Part shown: piece by piece, positions 24,647-35,983 of the stretch
How positions within the stretch are numbered: position 1 is the first letter of the stretch
Layout: each line of letters opens with the position of its first letter
Origin: Panicum virgatum
Taxonomy: Eukaryota; Streptophyta; Magnoliopsida; Poales; Poaceae
Length of the DNA stretch: 64,000 bases
NCBI RefSeq assembly: GCF_016808335.1
Contig: NC_053142.1
Span: forward strand, 51,393,992-51,457,991
Direction of reading: 5' to 3'
Made by a program: the position numbers and the translations under genes
Notes under the pieces: model-generated
Database searches by the model: none
Told to the model about the DNA's origin: nothing
Seen by the model: only the letters and a program-made list of their open reading frames with translations

Positions 24647-27030
24647 TTTATTATTATTTAATAATGTTTCCCTGACGCCTCTCCTGATCTTCTTTATACT
24701 TTGACCAGACAGAGACATTGGCCACCTGGGAGACGAGAAAGTGAAAGGGAAGGAATTCGGGGGGTCCGGTCAATGCAGGCTCCTCTCCTCACACGGAGCG
24801 CGTTACATGGGCGGGCACAGCAAGGGTGGTTGGAAGGCCTCTTCAACTTTCAACGGCGTCAGGTGAGAAGTTTCCGCGGCGAGATCGAATCCGCTGGGAT
24901 ACGCGGTTGACGCAAGCGGATCGGCAGCGAGAATGTGAGATGCCACCAAAGCGCTACGGAATTAGGAGTTGATGAGAGGCCATGACCTCTTCTCGGCCGG
25001 GTATCAGTAACGTATGCAATTTCAAAAGATTCTTAGATTTACCGTTGATGGAACCACTACATGGGATTAATTCCCATGCTGATGTCAGACGAGATATTCT
25101 ATCTGCATGTCAATGGCGTGGAGTGGACATCTCAGCCTTCTTGGCCATTAACAAAATGGGAGAGAGAGACAAGAAGTAGCTCTCTGCATTTTTCTTTAAG
25201 CGACTCATGCCCAGCATTTTGATGGTTTCGTGTAAACCAACAGTCTTGCGAAAATGGCAGAGGTAATACTGTACTTACTCTCTCCATCCATCAACCAAAC
25301 AAGTATATTTCTGGCAAAAATCGAAGTCATCTTAAAAACAATTTAAATATGAAGCTACTAGTGTAACCTTTTGTACAATAAACATTTAGAAAATGTGCCC
25401 ATTAAAAAACATTTAAAAAATTTGACTAGCTATTGGCTGGAAACTTGTAAAACTTTGAATTCCAAGCCAAAATGTGTTTTTATAATGATGGAAATAATTT
25501 TGAACTGAGGAGCTTGTGTAAGGCGGAAAAAAAAAGAGTTTGTGCTCGATCCTTAACAATGCCATCCATGGAAAAGCTTACCGAATAATATTGCTCACTA
25601 CTATATCATCTTGGTTTGTTTTGGATATATTATTGTTAACAAGTTGGCTCATTGCGAAACTCAGCAACAACTATGGAAAAAAATGCAAAAATATAAGGGA
25701 TGATAAAAATGCTGTATAGTACCGTGGATTGTCTTTTCTCTACATCTTGGTTTGTTTTGGATATGTTGTCACTGGTCAGAAATCCAACAGTGGCTCTCTG
25801 TGGTCACAAATACACGATGAAAATGCCGTGACCATATCACGATCCATGAGCATTGATGCTGCTGCTCAGCATCTGAGCTTCCTGTATGGAGTAATCTGTA
25901 GGGGCAACGCAACGCGAGGGCACTGTTCTACGTGACTGTACCATCTGACGCGATCGCAGGACGATCTTCCTCCCATTCACTCGAGGATCCGCTGCCACGG
26001 GATCCCTCGAATTCACTCCGCAGCAGTGTCTCAGTCAAGCCTGCACCGATCCCCGGCGAGCTTGACGGGTTTGATTGCCCCGGTCGCTGCCGGCTGTCGC
26101 GCGGCTTGCAGCTTGTCCGGTACGAGGAATTCATGGCGTACGGTGGCTGCTGGGCTGCTGGCTCTGCCTCCTCGGTAGCGAGATCTTGAGACCGGCCCGG
26201 CCGACGATAGAACGAACGGGGGACGGCGTACCGGAGATTCAAGGGCCCAGTCGCCGGCGGCCGGTTCAGCGGCGCGGCGGTCGTCATTGGTGCTGCCGCT
26301 GCGCGTGATGGAAGACTGGAAGGTTCACAAACACGGGATCACGCATGCAGGATCACCACCGCACCCTACTCCAACTCTATCCTACCCATTGCGTCATTCT
26401 CGACGGGATCAGATATTCAGATCACACACTTGATACTAGTTGATAGTAGGATGCATGTTCAAAAACGATCCGAATTCTGTAAAAACAAATCGTAAAGCAT
26501 GCAGCTCCGCGCAATCCAAACGCACGCTGCGCAAGAAACTAGTATCTCGCGAATCCGAGGGGATGTGCTGCTATGAATCAGCTGGAGTAGATTACAGGTC
26601 GCCTAGAAAGTAGAGGGTCGTTCGGCGTGGCGGCATGAAAAGCCACGCAGGATACGTGGCCCATGCACGCGAATCACACCAGCAGGAGAGAGTAGGATCG
26701 CAAATACCAGCGGGGAGAGGCGCCAAACCGCCGGGAAAAGAAAAGAAAAAAACAGATCCGGGGCAGCGTCTGCGGACGTGGGGGAGGCAACTGGCAAGGC
26801 AGGGAAATCCCGGCCGGATCGCCGCGCGGGCCCCGCGGATCCGCGCCCGGATCGGCCTGGGCCGCGGGCCCGGCGGGTTTACTCGATCCGCGCGCCTCGG
26901 ATCCGCCTTGAGATCTCGCAGGATTGGATTTTCCCTTCCCACGCATTAATTCTCCCTCCTGCTTTGCTTTGCTAGTATCCGCTGCCGAGTCGCCTCCCCC
27001 TCCTCGCCTTTCCACTTTCCACACCTGACC
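24647..27030. other. Intergenic region upstream of the response regulator
   Basis: No gene is supported. A CpG-rich block at about 26590-26950 (GGGCCCCGCGG-type palindromes) and a GC-rich patch at 25930-26310 lie upstream of the response-regulator promoter. Frames there overlap on both strands without domains. The rest is AT-rich. Confidence 0.4.
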
Positions 27031-27038
27031 AGAACCTG

Positions 27039-27046
27039 TATATATA
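27039..27046 (+). promoter_or_regulatory. Probable TATA box of the response-regulator gene
   Basis: TATATATA lies 213 nt before the start codon, between a CpG-rich upstream region and a leader with CTT and GTT triplet runs (27088-27119). The position fits a transcription start near 27070 and a leader of about 190 nt. Confidence 0.6.
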
Positions 27047-27258
27047 CGCGCGCCGCGGCTCCGCCTCTCGTCGCAGCCGCCCGGACTTGTTCTTCTTCTT
27101 CTTCTTGTTGTTGTTGTTCGTTCCTTCACAAGGCGAAGAGCTCCTTCCTCTGATCCCCCACTGTCACTGCAATCCGAATCCCACCGCGTCGCATCGCAGA
27201 GCAGGAAGGTGGTTGCTTCGCGCCGTGTTCGGTTGGAGATTTGACTGTCGCTGCTGCA

Positions 27259-27860
27259 ATGGCCGCCGCCGCTCCATCTCTGGCGCCGTCCCCGTCCCCT
27301 GCCACGGCGCCGACGACGGCCGCGTCGCCCAAGGCCGGCGACAGGAGTAAGGTGGTGCCGCTGACGGCGGCCGACGAGGTGGAGCTGGAGGAGAAGCACG
27401 TGCTGGCCGTCGACGACAGCTCTGTCGACCGGGCCGTCATCGCCAAGATCCTCCGCAGCTCCAAGTACAGAGGTAAACATCAATCCGTCTTTGCCAAGGA
27501 AATTTGTGCTTCTTCTTCTTGACCGATTACGAATTGCAAGTCTAATTTATCTTGTTCTTGATCCCGCGTGCAGTGACCACTGTCGATTCGGCGACGAGGG
27601 CGCTGGAGCTGCTCGCGCTGGGCCTGCTGCCGGACGTGAACATGATCATCACGGACTACTGGATGCCCGGCATGACCGGGTACGAGCTCCTCAAGCACGT
27701 CAAGGAGTCGTCCAAGCTCAAGGAGATCCCGGTGGTGATCATGTCGTCGGAGAACGTGCCCAACCGGATCACCCGCTGCCTGGAGGAGGGCGCCGATGGC
27801 TTCCTCCTCAAGCCCGTCCGCCCCTCCGACGTCTCCAGGCTCTGCAGCCGGATCCGATGA
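27259..27860 (+). CDS. Type-A response regulator (cytokinin signalling)
   Basis: Exons 27259-27472 and 27574-27860 (intron GT-AG, phase 1) encode 166 residues. After a 45-residue Ala/Pro/Ser-rich N-terminus comes one receiver domain. The acidic pair is D52-D53 (AVDDSS), the phospho-acceptor is D99 ([14 protein letters not shown]), the switch Ser is in VVIMSSEN and the conserved lysine is K151 (LLKPVRP). The protein ends seven to eight residues after the domain, with no DNA-binding (GARP/Myb) region. That makes it type A, a feedback repressor of the His-Asp phosphorelay that reads cytokinin. The ATG at 27259 is the first in frame after a leader with a stop. Most type-A genes have more introns; this one has a single intron after the first helix, placing it in a small-gene subgroup. 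Function is inferred from the family. Confidence 0.9.
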
Positions 27861-29280
27861 TCTGATCGTCCATTCGTGCCCCCGCCGGAGTTCGCTAGGA
27901 CTGATTAGTACTCGTAGGAAACCATTTTTTGCTGTTTCTTTTCCCCATTTTTTGGACATAGATGATAGATCTGCTACTGCTGCTGCCGCCTCAAAGAAGA
28001 AGCTAACATTTGGGGCCTAGGTAGACTAGAGCTTAGGAGCTTAGGAGTGGGGGATCGAGGGGAGCATTTGCTTTGCTTGCTCCCTCGTGTGACCCGCTGC
28101 TGCAAAAGAGAAGATGCCAAAAGCGAAAAGGAGCAGAGGTCCTCTGAGATGCTCTTCTGTTCAGAGAAGCCTCCCTTCCTCTCGACGCCCTGTAACTGAT
28201 TGAAAAAAAAGAGAAAAATTGGCATCAGGGCAACCTGTTAACCTTTGCAAGATCGGAGCTTTTGACACCAGTTATCCAGGATTAGCAGTTACTAATTCCG
28301 CTCACAACTCATCATTTCTTAATCCACATGGCGATTCCGTTTCATCCACGAGACCACGACCTGTTTGTCCATGATTGATTGATAGTTAATCAGTTGGGGA
28401 GATGGTTGGGCCCTGCCCTGCCATGATTTGTATTCCTGACACGCCCCCGGCCAGTATTATTGCATGATCTCCATGTTCTAGCTGTGGGGAATCAAATCGG
28501 CAAGGAGATTATTATTCCTGTTCGTGCCTGTGCGTACCGCATCGGCGAAGTACTAGTATTATACTACTAGAACCGCTGTTTGGCTGTCGTAGGTGAGCTG
28601 TTGGTGTGTGGAAAGAAAATGAAAAGTCCAAGGGGATGGAGGGAGGATATTGATAGTAAAGACAGTGGAAGGATCTCTTCAAAGATTTGCTTACCTGGAA
28701 GAGGATTCGGCAAAAGGGACCCTGCACAAGTGTGTGTGGCCGGCCCTGGCCCCTGACTGCTCCAGATGGACGTGGTTGGTTGGAGCGTAATGTTTCATGC
28801 CTGCTGCCCGGAACCTGCAGGATCGCGAGAGGATCCGCCTGATTGACAGATCGGTCGGTGTGCGCAACTGTTACTGTTAGGCCACGCCAGGCAGGTGGAA
28901 GGATTTCGTTCATCTGAAAATTCTGAAGATATTGTGGTCTACTAGAATAGAAACATCAGAGATGGAGAGCCGGCCAAGGTTGTTGCTGAGGGAAAAGTCC
29001 ACGGCGCGACTCCTTTTTCTATTTTTTTTTAAAAATATATATGTGAGTTTGACTTGATTTTGCTTCGAATTGTTTATGGGTCGGTGCGATTGATCATGCT
29101 GAAACATTTCATTTCTTCATATTAAAGCACACCACATTCTGGAAACTGACCCGGGCCGGACCCTTGGTAGAGTATCTCTTTATTTACTCCACTAGTCAAA
29201 GGCCTCGTTTGTATCACCTATCTCCGTTTGATTCGCATCATTCCGACCGAATCGAAATGCCCATCTCTTCTACTCGACAA
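27861..29280. other. 3' flank of the response regulator, nothing else recognised
   Basis: The 3' UTR probably runs into 27.9-28.2 kb. The remainder is AT-balanced intergenic DNA with no supported gene. Confidence 0.4.
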
Positions 29281-29283
29281 CAA

Positions 29284-29605
29284 GGCCGTGTTTGGTTACC
29301 GAGCAAAATTTTTGCGCACGTTTTTCGAGAAGAGAATCTCGTATGCATGGAGTACTAAATGAAGTCTATTTGTAAAACCTTTTCAGGAATGGGTGTAAGA
29401 TGAATTTAGTGACGGTAATTAAATGATGATTTGCTACAGTGATGCTACAGTACTATCCTCTGATCGCGCGGTCAAATGTCTCATTAGATTCGTCTCGCGA
29501 TTTACACGGGGTTGTGGAGGTGGTTTGTAATTAGACTTCATTTAATACTCTAAATTAGTGGTCAAAGATGGAAAAAAAATCCATCAAATGTAACCAAACA
29601 CGGCC
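29284..29605. mobile_element. MITE, GGCCGTGTTTGGTTAC subfamily
   Basis: Terminal repeats of 19 bp are perfect if the flanking CAA/TTG is counted (CAAGGCCGTGTTTGGTTAC and its complement, 29281-29608). Inside are GCATGGAGTACTAAATGAAG, CTACAGTGATGCTACAG and AGATTCGTCTCGCG. These place it in the same family as the copies at 26 and 49067. It is non-coding. Confidence 0.8.
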
Positions 29606-31124
29606 TTGGTCTAGTTGGCCTGATCGCCCAGGCTCGCTTTGAGTGGGTCTATCCGGTTTGTTGGTTGGTTCGGCGCCGGCGCCAGCGGCCCGTGCCCCTC
29701 CGGGCGGGGATTCTCTCGCGGGGTCCACCGGATAGCGGCAGACCCGGTCGCCACGCAGGCGTTCGTGAAGCGAGCATCGCCCAGACGCCAACCAACGTTC
29801 ACAGTGGCCTCAACAGTTTGCGTCGTGCGTGTCTGGTCTGGGATGGCTCATGGCTGGCTGGCGCGCCGGATCCGGTCGGCCACCGCGGGGGGCCCTGCGA
29901 TCTTCCTGGCCGGGCCCCGAGGATCGGCAGGTGGAGTGATCGACACTGTTTCGAGTCCGTACGCGCTGGTAATTGGGAGGTGCTCGTCGTGCGCAGTGAT
30001 TCGGTCGTCACTTGCCTATGGCTGCTGGCATGGCGTCGTTACACGCGTGTTTGGACTTTCAAGTCCCTTGCTGCGGGCCCATCCGTCGCTGTAGAGAGGG
30101 TGACGATCTTCGTTCCACCGCTGGATCTGCGGAAGATCGAGACGGCCTTCCAGTCTTCTAGAGCTCGGACCGCCGGTGCCGGAGTTTTCTCCACCGGTGA
30201 CCCCGTGCCGCCGAGGGTTTGAACATGAACGACCGTGTGATGACCGCGATCGGGCGAACGGGACACCCGACCAGACCCGTGCTCGGACGGACCATCGCGA
30301 CAGCGCCGCCTGGTCTGGTCCCTGTCTGAACGGATGCAAGTCACGCCGCGGATCCCCCATGATTCGCTTTGCTTTCTCGAATCCCGGGGGCGCGCAAGAA
30401 CGACACCAGCGGACATGAGAGCGTGCCCCCCCCCCCCCCCCCCCCCCGGGTCAAGTCGTCCGTCCCGTACCCCGGATGTGGATGTGCTGCCGATTGCCAC
30501 GTCGTTTTCTGCAGCCCCGGTCTGAATCGACGAGACACGGCAAGCGCTGGTGACTGGTGTGTGTGTGTGTGTGTGTCAAATTTCAGTAACTCTAGCAGGC
30601 AGGATCCAAATTTTCCGTCACAGGATGGCACGACTCCTGTCCGTGTCCGGTGCACACCAGCCTACTGTACAGAAATACAGAAGACAGCAGGTAGGCGCAA
30701 GACGTGCACCCCGCCTCGACGCTCCGGGCAGCTAATTGGTAGACAAATAGTACACGTGTACGTACCGGCTGATGTAACGATGGCTGACAGGGCACTGCTT
30801 GTCCTAAAAAAATGGCTGCTGCTGCAATTTGATTTCGTAGGATCCAAGAGTTGGTGCCAAGTCTAGGAGCAAATCTTACGAGTGGCGGGACAAAGAGATC
30901 CCAAATGAGGAAGGACGATCTGACTTGATGGTAGTTGAAAATATCAAAGGCACCACGGTTGTTAATCTCTACCACTACGTCAGATCTAACAGCGCGGCGG
31001 CTCAAATGTGCGTCCTAGTGCCAAAATAAAGCAGTTGCACGTACGACAACCAAAGCAGCCAGAACAGTTTGGTACGAAGGCGAAGCAAATGGGATAAGAC
31101 GCGATGTAGAAGGGCTATACAAAA
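29606..31124. other. GC-rich intergenic DNA with a C22 run
   Basis: Overlapping frames between 29640 and 30660 are compositionally biased and carry no domain. C22 at 30426-30447 and a (GT)n run near 30557-30576 are the only marked features. No gene is called. Confidence 0.4.
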
Positions 31125-31309
31125 GCCCTGTTTAGATACTCTAACTTGGTTAGAAGTTAGAGTTAGTTTCTAATTCAGGACTAATCCTAAATTAACTTTA
31201 ACCAAAATGGTGTTTGGATGCAACGGTTAGAGTTAGATTAAATATACTTTTCCAATTATTGGCTCCTTTAAATACTCTTTCTAGCTGGATCTAGTGTGGC
31301 CATCTCTTG

Positions 31310-31453
31310 TGTGATCTTTTCCACGACAAGAGGCTGCTCCGTGCAGTGATCCTACTCTTCATCCCCGGCGTCGTCAAGTGCCTCGAGAAGCCCCTGGCTC
31401 TCCGGAACGCCACCGTCAACAGTATCGCCAACTCCTCCGACCCAAGGATGTAA
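31310..31453 (+). pseudogene. Fragment of a DUF594/DUF4220-type plant gene
   Basis: The plus strand reads CDLFHDKRLLRAVILLF then IPGVVKCLEKPLALRNAT, followed by VNSIANSSDP and a stop. The GxxKCxEKxxALRxA pattern and the following SSDP recall the N-terminal membrane region of DUF4220/DUF594 proteins, which are multipass and of unknown function. Only this piece is present and there is no start. It lies just inside a TIR element, so capture by the transposon is likely. Confidence 0.45.
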
Positions 31454-31649
31454 ATGTCCCTCGAAGAAGACGACGGCACGCTGCTGACGGCCATGGATTT
31501 GCTAGAGGAGTTCTTTACGACTGCGAAGAGGCCCACGACCGTGTTCGCGCCACCGTCTCCCGGCTGTGCTGCGCCGCCGTGCTGGAGCTCGTCTCGGCCT
31601 GCGTCGTCCTCGACTCCGGCGGATCTTAAGCGGCGCGGCGCGACGAGGG

Positions 31650-34600
31650 TGAAGCGTCCCCTCATAAGAAAAGACTTAAAAGTGCTACAATATCAGTCAC
31701 AGGAGGCTGATAACACTTTTATTACATCAGATGGTACATCACCGTACAACTCTACGCGGAAGTGGGCAGTGAAGCGCCACTATCGCGAGGATAACAACCA
31801 ACACCCACACAACGATATTAACTACGAAAAGGGGGTCATCAGAGTCTTGCGCCATACGGAACTTCCTGCGGGTGACTCTATCCACATGCAAGGTTGGGTA
31901 CAGGACGGAACCTCTACTCAACGTCTTCGGGAATGAAGTCGGGATCTTCCTCTGTAAAAATTAAGAATGGGGTGAGTACAAACGTACTCAGCAAATCCAA
32001 CCACACCCACGGAGGGGGTATAAGCAGAATATAATGCACAGGGTAAATCAAGGATAAGGCTAGGGTTTAATTTGCGGAAAGCGAATTTTTATGCAGGGGT
32101 TCATTTGAAAGAAAGGATTTTCAAAACCAGTTTTCTGGTACCGAGTAACACGTAGAGTTGATCCACACAGGATCCCAGTTTTAAGTTACTACCGGACTCC
32201 TCATCCGCCGTAGCACACGGCACAACTGCCGGACACTTTTCCAAAACAACTCACGCCAACACATTCATTCCCAGAAGAAATACTAGTTATGTGACCACAC
32301 TGTAACTCGCCCAGTACCGTGGGCACGGCTATTTGAATAGATTTTAACTCTGCAGAGGTGTGCAACTTTACCCACAAGTGGGGTACCACAGCTCGATCAC
32401 CGTAGTGTCGGTGCAGATCACAACAAAGCCATTACCCACCTTAGCTAGACCTGACTAGCCATCACAGGATCCACCAAGGGGTCATTGACCTATCACAGAG
32501 GTTTTAACCGGTGCATAAGTCACACAGAGCTAATCCCTTCTCCTTGATCACCCATTGCTCTCAGCTCTCCTGATGGCTATCAGACTAACTAGTGGGGTTT
32601 ATGCTAAGCCGTTGCCCATTCAACGGTCGAGTGGTTTGCACGATAGTGTAGTTAGGTGAGACGACATACCAACTCGGTCCTTAGTGGTGACAAGATGGAT
32701 ATCTCCCTTCCCTGCTCTGCCACACAGGCACGAGCACACCAATCGGCAAATCACACAGAAATGCCATCCATCCCGTCTAAACTCATCATTCGAAATTCCA
32801 CATTTCTCCCTTCCCACACACGCACACATTTTCTTTATAAAACAAGTTGTATCGTGTATAAGGTCCTAAGCATTCTAGCAGCGATTAAAGTCCAAACAAA
32901 ACACATTCAGACATTAATCTAGGTGGTCAAGGAATGGTTATAACAAATCAAGGGGTGGCTATCCAACCATGTTTTAAGTAGGTAAAACATATGCAATTTT
33001 ATAGAATAGGCCAATAGGTTGTGTTTATAAAAACTGGGACAAAACATGCATCAAAGGGCGGAATTGAACTTGCTGTCTTCGAAGCCTTCCGGGAAATCCT
33101 ACTCGAGGTACTGTCCTTCGGGTTCGGGGTCGCGGAACTGATCCTCGTTCGCTTGTTCGCAGTACTGCTCGTCGACGGGTTCTCCCTCGTTCACACCGTG
33201 ATCTACGATACGTACAAATAAACACACAATCAAGAAAAAGAAATAAAAGTTTTATCGCTGAGCTCGATTCGGAAACAATTAAGATATGGAGATAGAAGTA
33301 ATATTTTTGGGCGGTTTCCTAATGGCATGGCTAAAACTATGTTAGGATTGGTGTGGTAAAATTTCAAGTCGATCGGAGATTGTTTGGCGCATGAAATGAC
33401 AGGTTATATAAAGGTTTAGGGGTTGAAAAAAGAGTCAGGGACCAGTTTGTAATTATTTCTGAGAAGACAGGGGCTTGATTGGTATTTTAGAAAATACCCG
33501 GATTATTTTAAAAAGGTCAGGGGTTTATTTAGAAATATGTTTATATGGGGGATGGATTTATTTTGAAATATAATAAAGGAAAGGGTTTAATTTGCAAAAA
33601 GGCCAAAGGGTGGGAGAGCTCTTAAACAAATAGAAAAGAGGGGAGGGGGTTCTGGGCAAATATGCCCTTCTCCTCCTCCTCCCGACCGGGAAATAGGGGA
33701 CGGGGCGGCGCGTCGCCGGCGGCGCCTGGGCCGGTGGCCCGGGGTGCGATGGCAGCCACGGAGTGGGGGGGAAAGGAGGAGGAAGGCACGCAGGGTCGAT
33801 CACTGGCCGCGGCTCGGGCGGGGGTGGTCCGAGGCGACCTGGCCACGACGGCCGGTGGCCGGCGGGTGGCGACGGCCCTGGGCCGGCGTCCTGGAGGCAC
33901 GGCGGTGGTCAAGGGGAGGGGAAAAGCGAGAGGGGGCCGAGAGGGTCTGATCCCCTACCTCGGCTCGGGCTGGGGGACAGCGGGGGAAGCTGTCCGCGGA
34001 GGCCGGCGGCGGTGGCAGAGCTGAGTGCGGTGGCGGCGCTGGGAGCTCGGGGAGAGAGCTGGGAGCAGTGGTGGTCGGCGTTGTGGGGTTCGGGAGCGGC
34101 GCAGGGCCCCTTTATAGGCCGAGTAAGGCGGTGGAGCGGCGGCCGCGTAGGTGGCGGTCCGGCGAGCGGTGCGGGCGCCTTTAATGGCATTTGGTGTCGT
34201 GACGCGACGGCGGCGCGATTCGCGGCGGCTCCGGACGACGCGACGGCTCGGGCAGGCGCGCAGGCACGTGGAGGGGCCGGCTGTGGGGCTCGGCGTCGAG
34301 CAGAGCGGCGCGAGCGGCGAGGCGGTGGCACTGTGCCCTACAGTGCGGCGGCGCGAGCGGCGAGGCAGCATAGGGAGGCGGTGGCGCGTGCGCGTGGGAG
34401 GCGCCGAGACAGGTGCACGAGCGGGCGTGGCCGGGGCGGCGCGGCGAGCAGGCTGCCCTGCAGTGCGCGGGGAAGGAGAGAGGGAAGGAAGGAGAGAGGG
34501 AGGGAGAAAAAGAAAAGAAAAAGGAAAAAGAAAAGAGGGGAAAAGAAAAGGAGGAAAAGAGAGAGAGAAGAGAGATCGGCGGGAATCGCGGCGGCGACCG

Positions 34601-34817
34601 CGACTGGACTCGCACGCGCGCCGGTTGGGCGTGACGCGCGGGACGCGGGCGAACAGGGAGTTGGGACAGCGATGGATTCGGATGTCGGGACCGGTTTTTC
34701 GGGAGTTTGGGAGATCGGGCAGGGAACGATTTTGAATGGACTGAGCTCAACGATTGAAAAGATGTTTTAAAATTATTTAGCTCGTGATTTAATTTACTGG
34801 ATTTTTGGGATGTCACA
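31650..34817 (-). mobile_element. Solo LTR, 3168 bp, with 5-bp TSD
   Basis: The ends are TG...CA and the direct repeat GAGGG flanks it exactly (31645-31649, 34818-34822). There is no gag-pol, primer-binding site or second LTR, so this is a solo LTR left by unequal recombination. On the minus strand it begins TGTGACATCCCAAAAATCC and ends ...GGGGACGCTTCA. An AATAAA lies about 70 nt before that end, which suggests minus orientation. The length and TGTGACATCCC start point to a large Ty3/gypsy-type family; this is an inference. GC-rich frames at 33660-34770 on both strands are LTR sequence, not genes. Confidence 0.82.
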
Positions 34818-35453
34818 GAGGGTCTTGGCCGGCGCGGCACGGATCTTGGCCGACGGGATCCTTGGAGGTGGAGGGTGCCGCCAGAGTAGGTGGCGCGGCG
34901 CGGATCTGTGATGTCGGAGTAGTAGCACCTGCGCCACGCACATACACGCTTGCTTCGGACCGGCTGGCGGCCGTCGCGACGCTGGGCTCCTGCGGGGGCT
35001 CGCCGGCGACCTCGACAGGGCGAGGGCGCAGGTGGCAAAAGGGGCGGATGCACAGGTGGGGGACGGCGAGGGCAGCGAGGGGCGGACGGCCGACGCGCCA
35101 AGGATGGGCGGCGTGGCGAGGTCCGGGCGGAGAGGCGATGCCACGCCCCTGGATCGAGACGGCGAGCACCAAGTGGCCGACGAGCGGCGCAGCGAGGGGG
35201 GAGGGGCGCGAGGAGGGGCGTCGGGTGGGGGGCTGGCGACTCGAACGGGAGAGGGCTGCCGCAAAATGAGAAAAGAAGGGAAAAAGTGAGGCCCACTCCA
35301 ATCTAACCCAAATAAGCACCCCTTGGAGGGGATAGTTTTTTTTTTGTGAGTTAGATGCATCTACCTCAATCTAACCCACCCTGTTTGAATACTTTTAGGT
35401 TAGATGACCCCAATCTAACTCTAACCCATGGATCCAAACAGGGCCAAAGCCTT

Positions 35454-35713
35454 AGAGCCTGCTTGTTTAAGCTTCCCAGTAGCTTCTCAGCGTGAAAAAC
35501 CAGAAGCTCAAACAAACAACAAACTTCTCGTGCAACTCCTAAAAAGCTGAAAACCCAGAAAAGCTAAGTTTATATGGAAAGCTAGAAAGCACAATTTTAT
35601 GAATTTTTGAGCTTTCTAAGCTCAGCAAGCTAAACACATTTTCTTTCAGAACCAAAAAGCCAGCAACAACTTTTCAAAAATACTCAAAAGCTGCAGCTTA
35701 AACAACGGGCCCT
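35454..35713. mobile_element. hAT-like MITE
   Basis: AGAGCCTGCTTGTTTAAGCT at the left and AGCTTAAACAACGGGCCCT at the right are imperfect inverted repeats. Near-identical 8-mers lie outside (AAAGCCTT at 35446-35453, AAAGCACT at 35714-35721), matching hAT target length. The interior is AT-rich with repeated AAGCT motifs and is non-coding. Confidence 0.6.
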
Positions 35714-35983
35714 AAAGCACTTGGATGTACGTCAACCGAAACAGCCAGAACAGTTTGGTACGAAAGCGAAGCAAATAGGACAAGACATGATACAAAAGAA
35801 GGGCTATACAAAGCGTTAGTAGAGTTAGCACTCCTATCGGCCATATAATTTAAAGTCGCTACAAAATCATGGCCGAACAAGATGGTCCTTGTTCATTAAG
35901 ACCTTAACGCAGGTGCTCCCGCTCCACCGCACACGGTGGTTGTCAAGCTCAAACAGCCGAATCACATGTGGTCTGGGAATTGT

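Larger units (their letters stand above)
31125..35444. mobile_element. TIR element carrying a gene fragment, split by a solo LTR
   Basis: The left end GCCCTGTTTAGAT and the right end ATCCAAACAGGGC are inverted repeats. Further in, TTAGAGTTAG-type and CTAACTCTAAC-type runs pair over about 100 bp. Removing the 3.17-kb solo LTR leaves about 1.15 kb: a DUF594/DUF4220-like scrap on the left and a GC-rich block (34823-35270) on the right. There is no transposase. I could not settle the target duplication, so the superfamily is open. Confidence 0.55.

Noticed and set aside
33622..35319. Several long GC-rich frames on both strands
   Set aside because: They lie in the solo LTR and the surrounding element; the TG-CA ends and GAGGG duplication explain the sequence.
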